DNA of 29,042 bases, from contig CAYWSY010000016.1 of NCBI GenBank assembly GCA_964461105.1, forward strand, positions 1 through 29,042. Direction: 5' to 3'. Of the stretch, positions 14,938-22,893 are shown piece by piece. The notes beneath the pieces were generated by a model. That model searched no databases and was not told where the DNA came from. It worked only from the letters and a program-made list of their open reading frames with translations. Both the position numbers and the translations under genes were made by a program. Position 1 is the first letter of the stretch. Each line of letters begins with the position of its first letter. The stretch is from JAGVMG01 sp964461105. Its GTDB lineage: Bacteria; Chlamydiota; Chlamydiia; Chlamydiales; Rhabdochlamydiaceae.

Positions 14938-16755
14938 TTACTCGCTCGCTTTGAGAACTTCCATGAAGGCTGATTGAGGGATATTGACCTTGCCAATTTC
15001 CTTCATCCGTTTTTTTCCTTCCTTTTGCTTTTCCCACAGTTTGCGTTTCCGCGTAATATCACCGCCGTAGCACTTAGCAGTCACATTTTTTGTGATCGCG
15101 CGAATGGTTTCACGCGCAACGATTTTTCCACCAATGGCAGCTTGAACTGGAACTTTAAACTGTTGCATTGGGATCACATCGACAAGCTTCTTGCAGATCG
15201 CGCGCCCTTTGCCCTCTGCTTTTGTGCGGTGCACAAGGCAGGAGAATGCATCAACCGGCTCTTCATTGACTCGGATTTCAAGCTTAACGATGTCGCCGAG
15301 TTCATATTTATCAAATTCGTAATCGAAAGATCCATATCCTCTAGTGACCGATTTGAGCTTGTCGTTGAAGTCGGTGATGATTTCATTGAGCGGCAGTCGA
15401 TAGGTCAGAAGCAGGCGCTTGGCATCGATCGTCTCTGTTTTGAGAAGCTCTCCCCGTTTTTCCATTCCGAGGCTCATGATCGCGCCGAGATATTCAGCGG
15501 GAACCATAATATGGCTTGTCACCCAAGGTTCTTCAATGTATTCAATTAAAGCTGGATCTGGAAAGTGAGCCACATTATCAATATTTAACATCGTCCCATT
15601 AGTGAGTGTAAATTTGTAGATGACGCTCGGGGCTGTAGTGATGATATCGAGATCAAACTCTCGTTGGAGCCTCTCAAAGACAATCTCTAAGTGGAGCAGG
15701 CCAAGAAATCCACATCTAAATCCAAAGCCGAGTGCCATGCTGCTCTCTTGCTCGACGTGGAGTGCAGAATCATTGAGCTGAAATTTAAATAGTGCATCAC
15801 GCAACGTTTCAAAATCTGAAGAGTCGACAGGATAGATCCCCGCATACACAACGGGAGAGACAGTGCGAAAGCCTGGCAGTGCAAGCCCGGCTGGTTTGCG
15901 CGTCGAGGTAATGGTATCTCCAATTTTGACATCGGAAGTCACTTTGATGTTCGCTAAGAGATACCCTACTTCGCCCGGTCGCAAAGCTTCAACTGAAACT
16001 TCGGAAGGAGAGAAGATTCCCACGTCCAGGACGTCGAATGTTTTTCCTGTCGCCATCATCAAGATCTGTGTTTTTTTGCGGATTTCGCCTGAAATCACAC
16101 GAATGTAGACCATAACGCCGCGGTAGGGGTCGTAATGAGAGTCAAAGACAAGAGCGCGCAGAACATCATCTTCAGATTCAGCTGGATGGGGAACAGAGAT
16201 TAGGATCCGTTCCATAATATCTTTGATCCCAATCCCTGTTTTTGCAGAGCATTGAATCGCATCGGAGGTGTCAAGTCCGATCACATCTTCGATCTGTTGT
16301 TTGACCCCCTCGACGTCGGCAGAAGGTAGATCAATTTTATTGATGATTGGGACAATCTCTAAGTTGCGCTCAATGGCGAGGTGGACGTTTGCAAGACTTT
16401 GCGCTTGCACCCCCTGAACAGCATCGACGACAAGTAGAGCTCCTTCACAGGCGGCAAGCGACCTGGAAACTTCATAGGTGAAATCGACGTGACCAGGAGT
16501 ATCGATGAAATTAATTTGATAGATCTTCCCATCATCAGCATGATAGTACATCGTCACGGGATGGGCTTTGATGGTAATTCCCCTCTCCCTTTCTAAGTCC
16601 ATCGCATCGAGCACTTGCTCTTGCATATCGCGCGCTGCAATAGCGCCGGTCAGCTCGAGCAGTCTGTCCGCAATCGTGGACTTGCCGTGGTCGATGTGGG
16701 CGATGATTGAAAAATTACGGATCTGCTTGATGTCGTACGGAAGAGTGTCTTTCAT
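14938..16755 (-). CDS. lepA: Elongation factor 4 (LepA), ribosome back-translocase GTPase
   Basis: 605 residues, normal length. GTPase motifs are intact: G1 AHIDHGKST at 19-27, G3 DTPGH at 85-89, and G4 NKID at 139-142. The EF-G-like domains II, III and V follow, with the LepA-specific C-terminal domain near GYGSFDYEFDKYE and the basic end around DITRKRKLWEKQKEGKKRMK. It binds ribosomes and remobilises stalled elongation complexes. It is single, with no clear ribosome-binding site. Gene order gnd-lepA-npt is that of CT063-CT065, but a USP gene and a gene remnant lie between lepA and npt here. Confidence 0.97.
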   Translation of the reverse strand: MKDTLPYDIKQIRNFSIIAHIDHGKSTIADRLLELTGAIAARDMQEQVLDAMDLERERGITIKAHPVTMYYHADDGKIYQINFIDTPGHVDFTYEVSRSLAACEGALLVVDAVQGVQAQSLANVHLAIERNLEIVPIINKIDLPSADVEGVKQQIEDVIGLDTSDAIQCSAKTGIGIKDIMERILISVPHPAESEDDVLRALVFDSHYDPYRGVMVYIRVISGEIRKKTQILMMATGKTFDVLDVGIFSPSEVSVEALRPGEVGYLLANIKVTSDVKIGDTITSTRKPAGLALPGFRTVSPVVYAGIYPVDSSDFETLRDALFKFQLNDSALHVEQESSMALGFGFRCGFLGLLHLEIVFERLQREFDLDIITTAPSVIYKFTLTNGTMLNIDNVAHFPDPALIEYIEEPWVTSHIMVPAEYLGAIMSLGMEKRGELLKTETIDAKRLLLTYRLPLNEIITDFNDKLKSVTRGYGSFDYEFDKYELGDIVKLEIRVNEEPVDAFSCLVHRTKAEGKGRAICKKLVDVIPMQQFKVPVQAAIGGKIVARETIRAITKNVTAKCYGGDITRKRKLWEKQKEGKKRMKEIGKVNIPQSAFMEVLKASE

Positions 16756-16804
16756 ATAAAATAGTTTAATTCTCTGTAGAAATGATGAGTGAATATTAGT
16801 CTAT

Positions 16805-17118
16805 TTAAGGGAAACATTGCAAGAACCTCTGTAGCTTAAAGGGAACAGGGAGGTTTGGGCCATCTAAAGCATCAAACGACTCGCAGAGTTTACCATCTTC
16901 TAAAAAATAGGCGAGGTCTAAGACCTTAGCTGCAAATCCCATATCCTGGCTTGCCACAATTGCCCCTTGTCAAAGCCTTCATAGTCCCCTTGGGAATTGA
17001 GGCTCACATAAGGGGCATACCCAGAGGTGGTGCCGACGATCAGTGGTTTTTCTTCTCCTTTCAGAATAGGAGAGAAAATAAATGAATACGCAGACGCAAT
17101 CCAGATGAATAGACGCAT
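16805..17118 (-). pseudogene. Remnant of an amino-acid-type solute-binding protein gene
   Basis: The first frame (ATG 17118 to stop 16918) encodes a signal peptide and the start of a periplasmic SBP_bac_3-like binding protein: PLIVGTTSGYAPYVSLN, then GDYEGFD, the usual first strand and GFD motif. After GFD the frame changes. A second frame overlaps (GAIVASQDMGFAAKVLDL) and stays open to a TAA at 16805. Intact relatives are about 240-260 residues, so most of the protein is missing. A frameshift together with an internal deletion is the simplest explanation. It looks like decay of an ArtJ-like arginine-binding gene. The second half is not clearly from the same family. Confidence 0.55.
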
Positions 17119-17435
17119 ACAAAAAACTCCAATATAAAAAATAATTTAAAAATTCTTAAGCGTTTAGCGCCAAGAAATAGGAACAACTAAACTAAAAAAA
17201 AGATTACTTGGACGAATGTCCGTGATGAGAAAACGAATGAAAGGAAGAGAGAGGGGAAATTGTGATCCGTTTTGTCTGACACAGTCGACTTAACTCACAG
17301 GGGTTCATTGACTTATCCTCCATTTATGAGCGCACATGGCTCTTAATTAGACTTAAACATAATATATGAGGGGTTTGAGCGCAAGAAAAAATTGGCAATT
17401 CAATTTTTTACGGCGAAGCTAATGAATTAATTTAC
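17119..17435. other. AT-rich gap before the USP gene
   Basis: No gene is supported here. It separates the solute-binding-protein remnant and the USP gene, which are divergent. I see no strong repeat or tRNA. Confidence 0.5.
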
Positions 17436-17464
17436 TTGAGTTTATGAGTTAAACGATATAAAAT
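17436..17464 (+). promoter_or_regulatory. Promoter of the USP effector gene
   Basis: TTGAGT (17436-17441) and TAAAAT (17459-17464) are spaced by 17 bases; an overlapping TATAAA lies at 17457. A start near 17471 would leave a short leader before the AAGGAG at 17481-17486 and the ATG at 17496, which argues for that ATG over an in-frame ATG at 17472. Confidence 0.45.
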
Positions 17465-17495
17465 ATGTGCAATGAAACATAAGGAGATCATTAAT

Positions 17496-18824
17496 ATGGG
17501 TAAAGTTCATTCTGTTAACTTACAGGGGCTCGACCAGTTCTTGAAGCAAAAAGATGTTAAGCCATTAAGCACAACGGATGAAAAGATCAATCTAAAGGTC
17601 ATTGGTGGCGGCGTGCTCATCGCGGTTGCGGTTGCGGGCTTAGCTGCAACAATTACCTGTTCTGTCATCTTTACTCCGATTGGCTTGTGTGGTTTAGCGG
17701 GGGTGGCCGTTGCTGCTGTTGCCGGAACTTATTTTTGTTGGAGTGGGAGCACTGAGACTGAAAAGCCTGTGGAAAAGCCGGCTGAGCCAGAGACGAAGAA
17801 ACGAAAGCGGCATGGTTCTTCCCATCGTCACCACCGCCGTCACCGCCGCCGTCACCGCCGCCGTCACCGTTCCCATCATTCCGATCGCTCAGATAGAGGC
17901 TCTTCGGCAAGAAGCTCTTATGTTTACCTCGATTTGGGTAGGGCAGAGCCTCTCGAACCTGCTCACCGAGCTGTTGGACTGCAGAACCAATCGGGCTCTG
18001 ATTGCTGGTTAAATTCCGCGATGCAGATGCTGTTAAATGCGCCAGGGCTCTTAGGGCGGGTTGCAGGATTTAATCCTGCGATTCATCAATTGGTAGAAGA
18101 TTATGGTGATCGGCAGCTCAAAGGACGCTCGCGTTTAAAAAGTGGAACGACAGCGGTGCGCACTGAGCTTCAAGATGCTCATCCTCAGATCTCAAGAGAT
18201 CGTCAAGAGGATGCGGCTGATGCGTTTAGTCTCTTGTTCACAGGAGCTGCCTCTCCACACCGATTGGTTGGTGCAGATGCGAGGCATCCTAACCCAGGAT
18301 TAATTGCTCTTCCGATTGCAGGGACGCATGAGAGGAACCCAACATTTGAAAGGGTGTTCGATGCGTATTTTGCACCTCAGCAGGCGGAAGGTGGTTTTGA
18401 GTTGCAAAACCAATTCCAAGCAGCTCCAGATGATATGCTCATACAGCTTCAGCGGTTTTACCATAAGGTTGATCGTAGTGGTACTGGGCGCGCGGCAGTG
18501 ACTCACCAAGAATTTGATGTGCCGCCTCAGCTCGTTCTACCTGAGGGTGCTTCTGTAGACCGGAATGTTGGCCCATACGAATGCCGCGGGTTTAATGTCC
18601 ATTCGGGAGCACTTGATTTTGGTCACTACATCGCTTACGTGAAAAAAGGGGATCAGTGGTGGCGTTGTGATGACGAGACTGTGGATCGTGTTTCTGAAGC
18701 AACTGCAATAGGCGCCATGAGACTCGGTTACCTTTTCCATTATCAGAAAGTGGTTGCAGAACCAGCTCAAATTCCAGCTTTACCAGATCCGCCTTCAGAA
18801 GATGACGCTCTTGACTTCCCTTAA
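17496..18824 (+). CDS. Membrane-anchored USP-type deubiquitinase, candidate effector
   Basis: 442 residues from ATG 17496, chosen for the AAGGAG nine bases upstream. Residues 34-82 are two closely spaced hydrophobic segments, like the bilobed domain of chlamydial inclusion membrane proteins. Residues 100-138 are a very basic Arg/His/Ser tract built on 12-bp tandem repeats. The rest is a ubiquitin-specific protease (peptidase C19) with the expected boxes in order. They are GLQNQSGSDCWLNSAMQ with nucleophile Cys170, the RQEDAADAF box (about 236-244), LIQLQRF (about 315-321), and FNVHSGALDFGHYIAYV with His377, then WWRCDDETV with Asp392/393. All catalytic residues are present. USPs are eukaryotic enzymes that remove ubiquitin, so this probably acts in the host. 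It is single, flanked by its own promoter and terminator, and interrupts the lepA-npt order. Confidence 0.85.
   Translation: MGKVHSVNLQGLDQFLKQKDVKPLSTTDEKINLKVIGGGVLIAVAVAGLAATITCSVIFTPIGLCGLAGVAVAAVAGTYFCWSGSTETEKPVEKPAEPETKKRKRHGSSHRHHRRHRRRHRRRHRSHHSDRSDRGSSARSSYVYLDLGRAEPLEPAHRAVGLQNQSGSDCWLNSAMQMLLNAPGLLGRVAGFNPAIHQLVEDYGDRQLKGRSRLKSGTTAVRTELQDAHPQISRDRQEDAADAFSLLFTGAASPHRLVGADARHPNPGLIALPIAGTHERNPTFERVFDAYFAPQQAEGGFELQNQFQAAPDDMLIQLQRFYHKVDRSGTGRAAVTHQEFDVPPQLVLPEGASVDRNVGPYECRGFNVHSGALDFGHYIAYVKKGDQWWRCDDETVDRVSEATAIGAMRLGYLFHYQKVVAEPAQIPALPDPPSEDDALDFP
17826..17873 (+). repeat. 12-bp tandem repeat in the USP gene
   Basis: Four units of 12 bases (consensus CGTCACCGCCGC) run in frame; units 2 and 3 are identical and 1 and 4 differ slightly. 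Each adds four basic residues (Arg-His-Arg-Arg type). Copy number could vary between strains without breaking the frame. Confidence 0.8.
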
Positions 18825-18836
18825 CAACAAATAAAA

Positions 18837-18870
18837 AAACCCCTTCTCCGGTTTCCCGGAGAAGGGGTTT
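18837..18870. terminator. Bidirectional terminator between USP gene and npt
   Basis: A perfect 15-bp stem (18837-18851 with 18856-18870) and a four-base loop, flanked by A and T runs on both sides. It serves the USP gene from the left and the convergent npt gene from the right. Confidence 0.92.
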
Positions 18871-18901
18871 ATCATTTCAAGAGGTCTCGCCAATTGTTCA
18901 A

Positions 18902-20482
18902 TTAGCTTGTGACGCCTTGGTGTACTGCACCTTTTGATGCGGTATCAGCAGAGATTTCTGCAGCAGCTTTCGCTTGCTCTTCTCTTTCTTGAGTGAGCTT
19001 TGAGAATCTCTTAGCTAACGCACCAGCAGAGAAGATCCATGCGAAGATGATGAAGAAGAGGATCCCTGCAATGTACGGTGTGATCACAGCTAAGGAACCA
19101 AAACCGACCATCAGAACCTGTTGGATCAGAGAGCCGCCTGATTTTCCTAAACGAGCGCCGACAACGTCAATGGCAGCTTTTCCTTTAACCTTTGACTCTT
19201 GGTCAAGAGGGATGTAAGCCATCTCTTTAGTAGGATCAAACAGAGAGTACTTCGCAGACTTACTCATGATGTTTTGAGCAGTTCCAAAGAGGACCGCAAG
19301 CATCAGAGGTGTCGTGCCGAGCATCGCAATGAAGCCTGTAAGACTGTCTCTAAAGATGACAAATGAGAAGAAGCCGACACCTGTAATCAGAAGGACGACA
19401 GGCGTAATTAATGCGCCCGTTTTCCAACCGAATCTGCGGATCACGTTACCACCGACAAAGAGCATCATGAAGATGGTCACTGCGCCAGTAATTGTAGAGA
19501 AGTAACCCATGAATGTCTGGTAGTCATTTGGGTTAGGGTATTGCATTTTTAACTGACCTTTCCAAGTCACTTCGACGAGGTTGATCGCAATTCCATAACC
19601 GATCACGAGGATCGCAAGGCAGCCGATGTACTTAGACTTCGCTAAGTACATAAAGCTTTCGCCCAAGGACATTTTTGGTTTTTCTTTCTTCGTTTTTTGC
19701 ATTTCTGCAGGAGCATAGAATCGTGGATCTGTTAAGACATTTTTATTCATCCACCAGTAGATCCCCATGATAACCAATCCTGAGAGAACAACCATTGCTA
19801 ACATGTAGTTCAGAGTGATTCCCCATGCATCAACGCCAGCTGGAAGCTTATTGCGGATGTTTGAGAAGTAGATGATCGCAGGACCTGAGAAGAGCATCGC
19901 GAAGTTAGCGCCTAAGCCGAACATCGCATAGAAACGCTTGGATTCACCCACTTTAGTGATATCGTTCGCAAATCCCCAGAAAAGGAGCGAGATCGCAACG
20001 CTTCCCCAGAGCTCAGACATCACATAAAATAGAGAATAGGTCCAGTTACGGAAAAGAGCAATTAAACCGATGCATCCATCAGGAAGCATTGCCTGAAGCG
20101 TATCTGCTGCAACCGTCGGGTGGAGGAGGTCCCGATTAGGATAGAGCACGATCGCAAAAATCGCAAAGAAGGAAATGAAGAAGGAGATGGTTGTATAAAA
20201 CAACTTCTGCTTGCTCATCATGTTACTTAACTTCGAATAGGCGATCATAAAGAGGATTGCCATCGGCAATACAGCCCATACCTTAAGGAAGGGGATCGCT
20301 TCTGCGCCAGAACCTGGAGCAGTGACGATGAGAGCATCTTTCGTGTCTCTTAAGATCGTGTAGTTAAAGTTAATGAAGAAGAATAAGAAAAACATGGGGA
20401 GGAGCTTCTTAAGCTCAAACGTATGCACGGGCCAAAAGAAGGACCGCCATCTCCCGAATTCAGGTTTCTTTACGTCAGACAT
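18902..20482 (-). CDS. Nucleotide transporter (NTT family, ATP/ADP translocase type)
   Basis: 526 residues from ATG 20482, chosen for AGAGGT nine bases upstream; an upstream in-frame start at 20503 is possible. About twelve membrane segments are visible. The first is preceded by the family motif FINFNYTILRDTKDALIVTAPGSGAE (residues 33-58 approximately), the best-known signature of NTT proteins of Chlamydiae, rickettsiae and plastids. Such proteins exchange host ATP for ADP in the bacterial inner membrane. The position after lepA is that of npt1 (CT065), so ATP/ADP exchange is the likely activity, though other NTTs carry other nucleotides or NAD. The C-terminal tail is Ala/Glu-rich and cytoplasmic. 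Confidence 0.93.
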   Translation of the reverse strand: MSDVKKPEFGRWRSFFWPVHTFELKKLLPMFFLFFFINFNYTILRDTKDALIVTAPGSGAEAIPFLKVWAVLPMAILFMIAYSKLSNMMSKQKLFYTTISFFISFFAIFAIVLYPNRDLLHPTVAADTLQAMLPDGCIGLIALFRNWTYSLFYVMSELWGSVAISLLFWGFANDITKVGESKRFYAMFGLGANFAMLFSGPAIIYFSNIRNKLPAGVDAWGITLNYMLAMVVLSGLVIMGIYWWMNKNVLTDPRFYAPAEMQKTKKEKPKMSLGESFMYLAKSKYIGCLAILVIGYGIAINLVEVTWKGQLKMQYPNPNDYQTFMGYFSTITGAVTIFMMLFVGGNVIRRFGWKTGALITPVVLLITGVGFFSFVIFRDSLTGFIAMLGTTPLMLAVLFGTAQNIMSKSAKYSLFDPTKEMAYIPLDQESKVKGKAAIDVVGARLGKSGGSLIQQVLMVGFGSLAVITPYIAGILFFIIFAWIFSAGALAKRFSKLTQEREEQAKAAAEISADTASKGAVHQGVTS

Positions 20483-20686
20483 GTGGTTGTTACCTCTAGA
20501 CAAGTTAAAAATTCGGATGATCTTGCGCAGGAGTTTTCAGCTGACTGGCAAGAAATCAATCAAAAGCCACTAAATAGTACCTGATTCTCCATTAAATTCA
20601 AGAGAAAACGGCGGAGATTGCAGGGGATTAAGCTTTGGGGCAAGTATCTAAAAATTTAAGTTATTTGAGAAATATTTTTTTAGAAA

Positions 20687-20716
20687 ACCACCTTCAAGCA
20701 AGTGCCTGAAGGTGGT
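20687..20716 (-). terminator. Terminator of the CT066-position gene
   Basis: Ten-bp stem ACCACCTTCA/TGAAGGTGGT (20687-20696 with 20707-20716) and a ten-base loop. On the minus strand it is followed by TTTTC and an A/T-rich stretch. It lies 15 bases past the stop at 20731. Confidence 0.75.
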
Positions 20717-20730
20717 AGGAGGAAACGTCG

Positions 20731-21267
20731 TTATCTATTAGAAAGAGCTGAGATTGTCTCGCTTAAAGAAATGCCCAGTTGTTGTTGTTGAGCAAAATTG
20801 TTGCATGATTCGACGTAAGCGTTCCAGAGTTCTGGTTCTACTTTTCCGTGGCGGATTGAGATGATGAGTTCGCGCTTGCATGTTGCCAAAGATTTTTTTG
20901 GGGCAAGAACGGAGACCATTTCTTTGTCGCCAGCAAGGCGCGCAATGTTCAGCATTCTTTCAAGCTGGTTGCGTGTGAAGGTGATTTGGTCTCTGCGTTT
21001 GCGAGAACCTCTTGCAGCTCTTTGCTTTGGAGCAACGGAAGAAGGTCTGTCAGAATTTATAATAAACTTTTCAATTAAAGAGCCGAGTTCTTGAGGTTGT
21101 CTGTTTTTCATTTTGCGTAAAGTAAAGTGATGCATATATCCGCCCGATGTCATTGGAATATATTTGCACAAGTCGTTTTCTTTGCGACCGTTTACTTTTT
21201 TAATCGCTTTTGAAATTACATCTTCAATTTCTTTGAGATTCTTTGTTTTTGGTTCTGTTTGGTTCAT
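20731..21267 (-). CDS. Chlamydial conserved hypothetical (CT066 position)
   Basis: 178 residues; AAGGA lies seven bases before the ATG. There is no signal peptide or membrane segment. The protein is basic in the middle (KQRAARGSRKRRD, about 83-95), which could bind nucleic acid. It ends in a predicted helical region around ELWNAYVESCNNFAQQQQLGISLSE. The sequence SLATCKRELIISIRHGKVEPELW reads as a small structured domain. It sits between npt and the metal-transport operon, where C. trachomatis has CT066, a protein of unknown role. Transcription is divergent from mrp. The call of homology rests on position and general size. Confidence 0.65.
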   Translation of the reverse strand: MNQTEPKTKNLKEIEDVISKAIKKVNGRKENDLCKYIPMTSGGYMHHFTLRKMKNRQPQELGSLIEKFIINSDRPSSVAPKQRAARGSRKRRDQITFTRNQLERMLNIARLAGDKEMVSVLAPKKSLATCKRELIISIRHGKVEPELWNAYVESCNNFAQQQQLGISLSETISALSNR

Positions 21268-21724
21268 GTTAAATTCCTTTTTTTTGTTGTGGTTAGTTTT
21301 TTTGCTTTTTCAAATTTCAGTTTTCTGGTTTTTGATCGATTTTTTCTGTTTCACTTCCGCCAAGTTCTAAATTTCCTGGATTTCGCGTAATATTGTTAAG
21401 TTGATTTAACCTATCTGAATTTTATTTGCAATAATCTTTTTATAAAATTTTGAAAAATCTGTTCGCGATCATTCCTTCCCATAGAACAAAAAGATGATTC
21501 AGTGGGTCGTTTAAAAAAATGATTTATAATAAAACAGGACAGGCTTTTTGCGTGTCTTTAGTCTCAGATTAAAAAAATCGAAGACATGATGTTTTGCACA
21601 GTTTAAGATAGTGTGATATTTTCCGCAATAAAAACTCAGGTGATATAGAAATTAACAAGGTAATTAACTGAAATCGCCTCAATAGCATTCTTTTTCGGCA
21701 TTTTTCTGTTTTCAAGAAGTCGAT
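21268..21724. other. Divergent AT-rich intergenic region
   Basis: About 490 bases without a supported gene between the CT066-position gene and mrp. It includes a palindrome GTTAA-N6-TTAAC (21395-21410), a perfect TATAAT (21525-21530) without a good -35, and a direct repeat AATTAAC (21650-21656 and 21662-21668). Long leaders, a small RNA or regulator sites are possible; none is proven. Confidence 0.4.
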
Positions 21725-21760
21725 GATATATTAAAGTTTTTCTTTTTAAGAGGTTTCAGA

Positions 21761-22588
21761 ATGGATAAAGAAAATACAATGGCGCGTTTTGTTGTCGGGA
21801 TTGCAGCGGGAAAAGGGGGTGTTGGCAAATCAACAGTTACCGTAAATTTGGCTTTAGCTCTTCAAGCTAAAGGGTGGAATGTGGGGATTTTGGATGCTGA
21901 CCTTTATGGGCCCTCCCTTTCGATGATGCTCCCTCCTGATTCTCTTCCGTCAGTGTGTCCGACAGATCCTAAACGTCTGCTTCCTGCGCAAAGTCGAGGA
22001 ATCAAACAGATCTCTTTTTCCCATTTTTCCAATGGAGATGCTGCCGCCATGGTCCGCGCACCGATTGCAAATGGATTGATTAAGCAATTTCTTCATCAAG
22101 TGCGGTGGGCTCCCTTGGATTGTTTGTTAATTGACTTTCCTCCAGGAACGGGGGATATTCAATTAACCCTGATTCAGGAGGGAAATCTTTCCTCAGGGGT
22201 GATTGTTTCGACTCCTCAGGAGGTGGCACTCTTAGATGTTGCCAAGGCAATTCACATGTTTGATAAGATGAATGTTCCTCTTTTGGGCATTGTTGAAAAC
22301 ATGTGTTTTTTCCAAGATTCTATGGGTGAGCGCCAGTATCCGTTTGGCAAGCAAGGGGTGAGACGGTTTTCCCAGAAAATGGGGATCCCTTTTTTAGGAG
22401 AAATTCCGATCGATTCAGCGATCACGTCCTGTGGGGATTCAGGAACTTCTCTTTTGGAGAGATTTCCGGACTCTTCGGCGGCCCTTGCGTTTCATCAAAT
22501 GGCAACTCTTGTGATTGATCAATTAGAAGCTTTTGCTCATTTGGAGGGGGATGCGCTAAAACAGTTTGAGGTTGTATGGGAAACTTAA
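21761..22588 (+). CDS. Mrp/ApbC-type P-loop ATPase without CxxC
   Basis: 275 residues; AAGAGG seven bases upstream supports ATG 21761. The deviant Walker A GKGGVGKS is at 17-24 and Walker B LLIDFPPGTGD at 122-132, with Mrp-type DLYGPSLSMM at 48-56 and IVENMCFF at 178-184. Mrp/NBP35 ATPases carry and deliver Fe-S clusters. Two family features are missing: the N-terminal DUF59 (MIP18-like) domain, and the CxxC after the ENM motif, where QDSMGER stands instead. The cluster-binding site therefore seems altered or lost. The next gene encodes a DUF971 protein and overlaps by 13 bases, which mirrors the domain order of the plant plastid protein HCF101. Confidence 0.88.
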   Translation: MDKENTMARFVVGIAAGKGGVGKSTVTVNLALALQAKGWNVGILDADLYGPSLSMMLPPDSLPSVCPTDPKRLLPAQSRGIKQISFSHFSNGDAAAMVRAPIANGLIKQFLHQVRWAPLDCLLIDFPPGTGDIQLTLIQEGNLSSGVIVSTPQEVALLDVAKAIHMFDKMNVPLLGIVENMCFFQDSMGERQYPFGKQGVRRFSQKMGIPFLGEIPIDSAITSCGDSGTSLLERFPDSSAALAFHQMATLVIDQLEAFAHLEGDALKQFEVVWET

Positions 22589-22893
22589 TTTTAATTCGCA
22601 AGATCTACCAAAAAGATCTGACAAGGTTCACTATTGAGTGGACAGATGGGGGGCGCTGCGATTATCGTTTGTGTGATCTCCAAAGGCAATGCCCATGTGC
22701 ACGCTGTCGTGATGAGTTGACGGGGAAGGTGCTCATAGATCCTTGCCTGATTTCAGATGAAGTTCAAGCGTATCGGATTGTCAGCGTGGGACGATATGCT
22801 TTAAAAATTGAATTTACTTCGGGCTGCTCGAAGGGGATCTACTCGTATCGATTGTTACTGGATTTAAGAAATGGATTGGAAACGATTTTGTAA
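22576..22893 (+). CDS. DUF971 domain protein
   Basis: 105 residues. The whole protein is a DUF971 domain: WTDGGRCDYRLCDL at 22-35, the Cys-rich CPCARCRDELTG at 39-50, and VGRYALKIEFTSGCSKGIYSY at about 71-91, where the usual SDGH is SGCS. The domain is fused to Mrp in HCF101 and elsewhere is a single protein of unknown role linked to Fe-S proteins. It starts within mrp and its end overlaps ytgA by 23 bases, so the three are translationally coupled. It may be an adaptor for mrp, by inference only. Confidence 0.85.
   Translation: MGNLILIRKIYQKDLTRFTIEWTDGGRCDYRLCDLQRQCPCARCRDELTGKVLIDPCLISDEVQAYRIVSVGRYALKIEFTSGCSKGIYSYRLLLDLRNGLETIL

Noticed and set aside
17671..17910. Gly/Asp-rich minus-strand frame in the USP gene
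   Set aside because: It is the complement of the 12-bp repeat and has no independent support.
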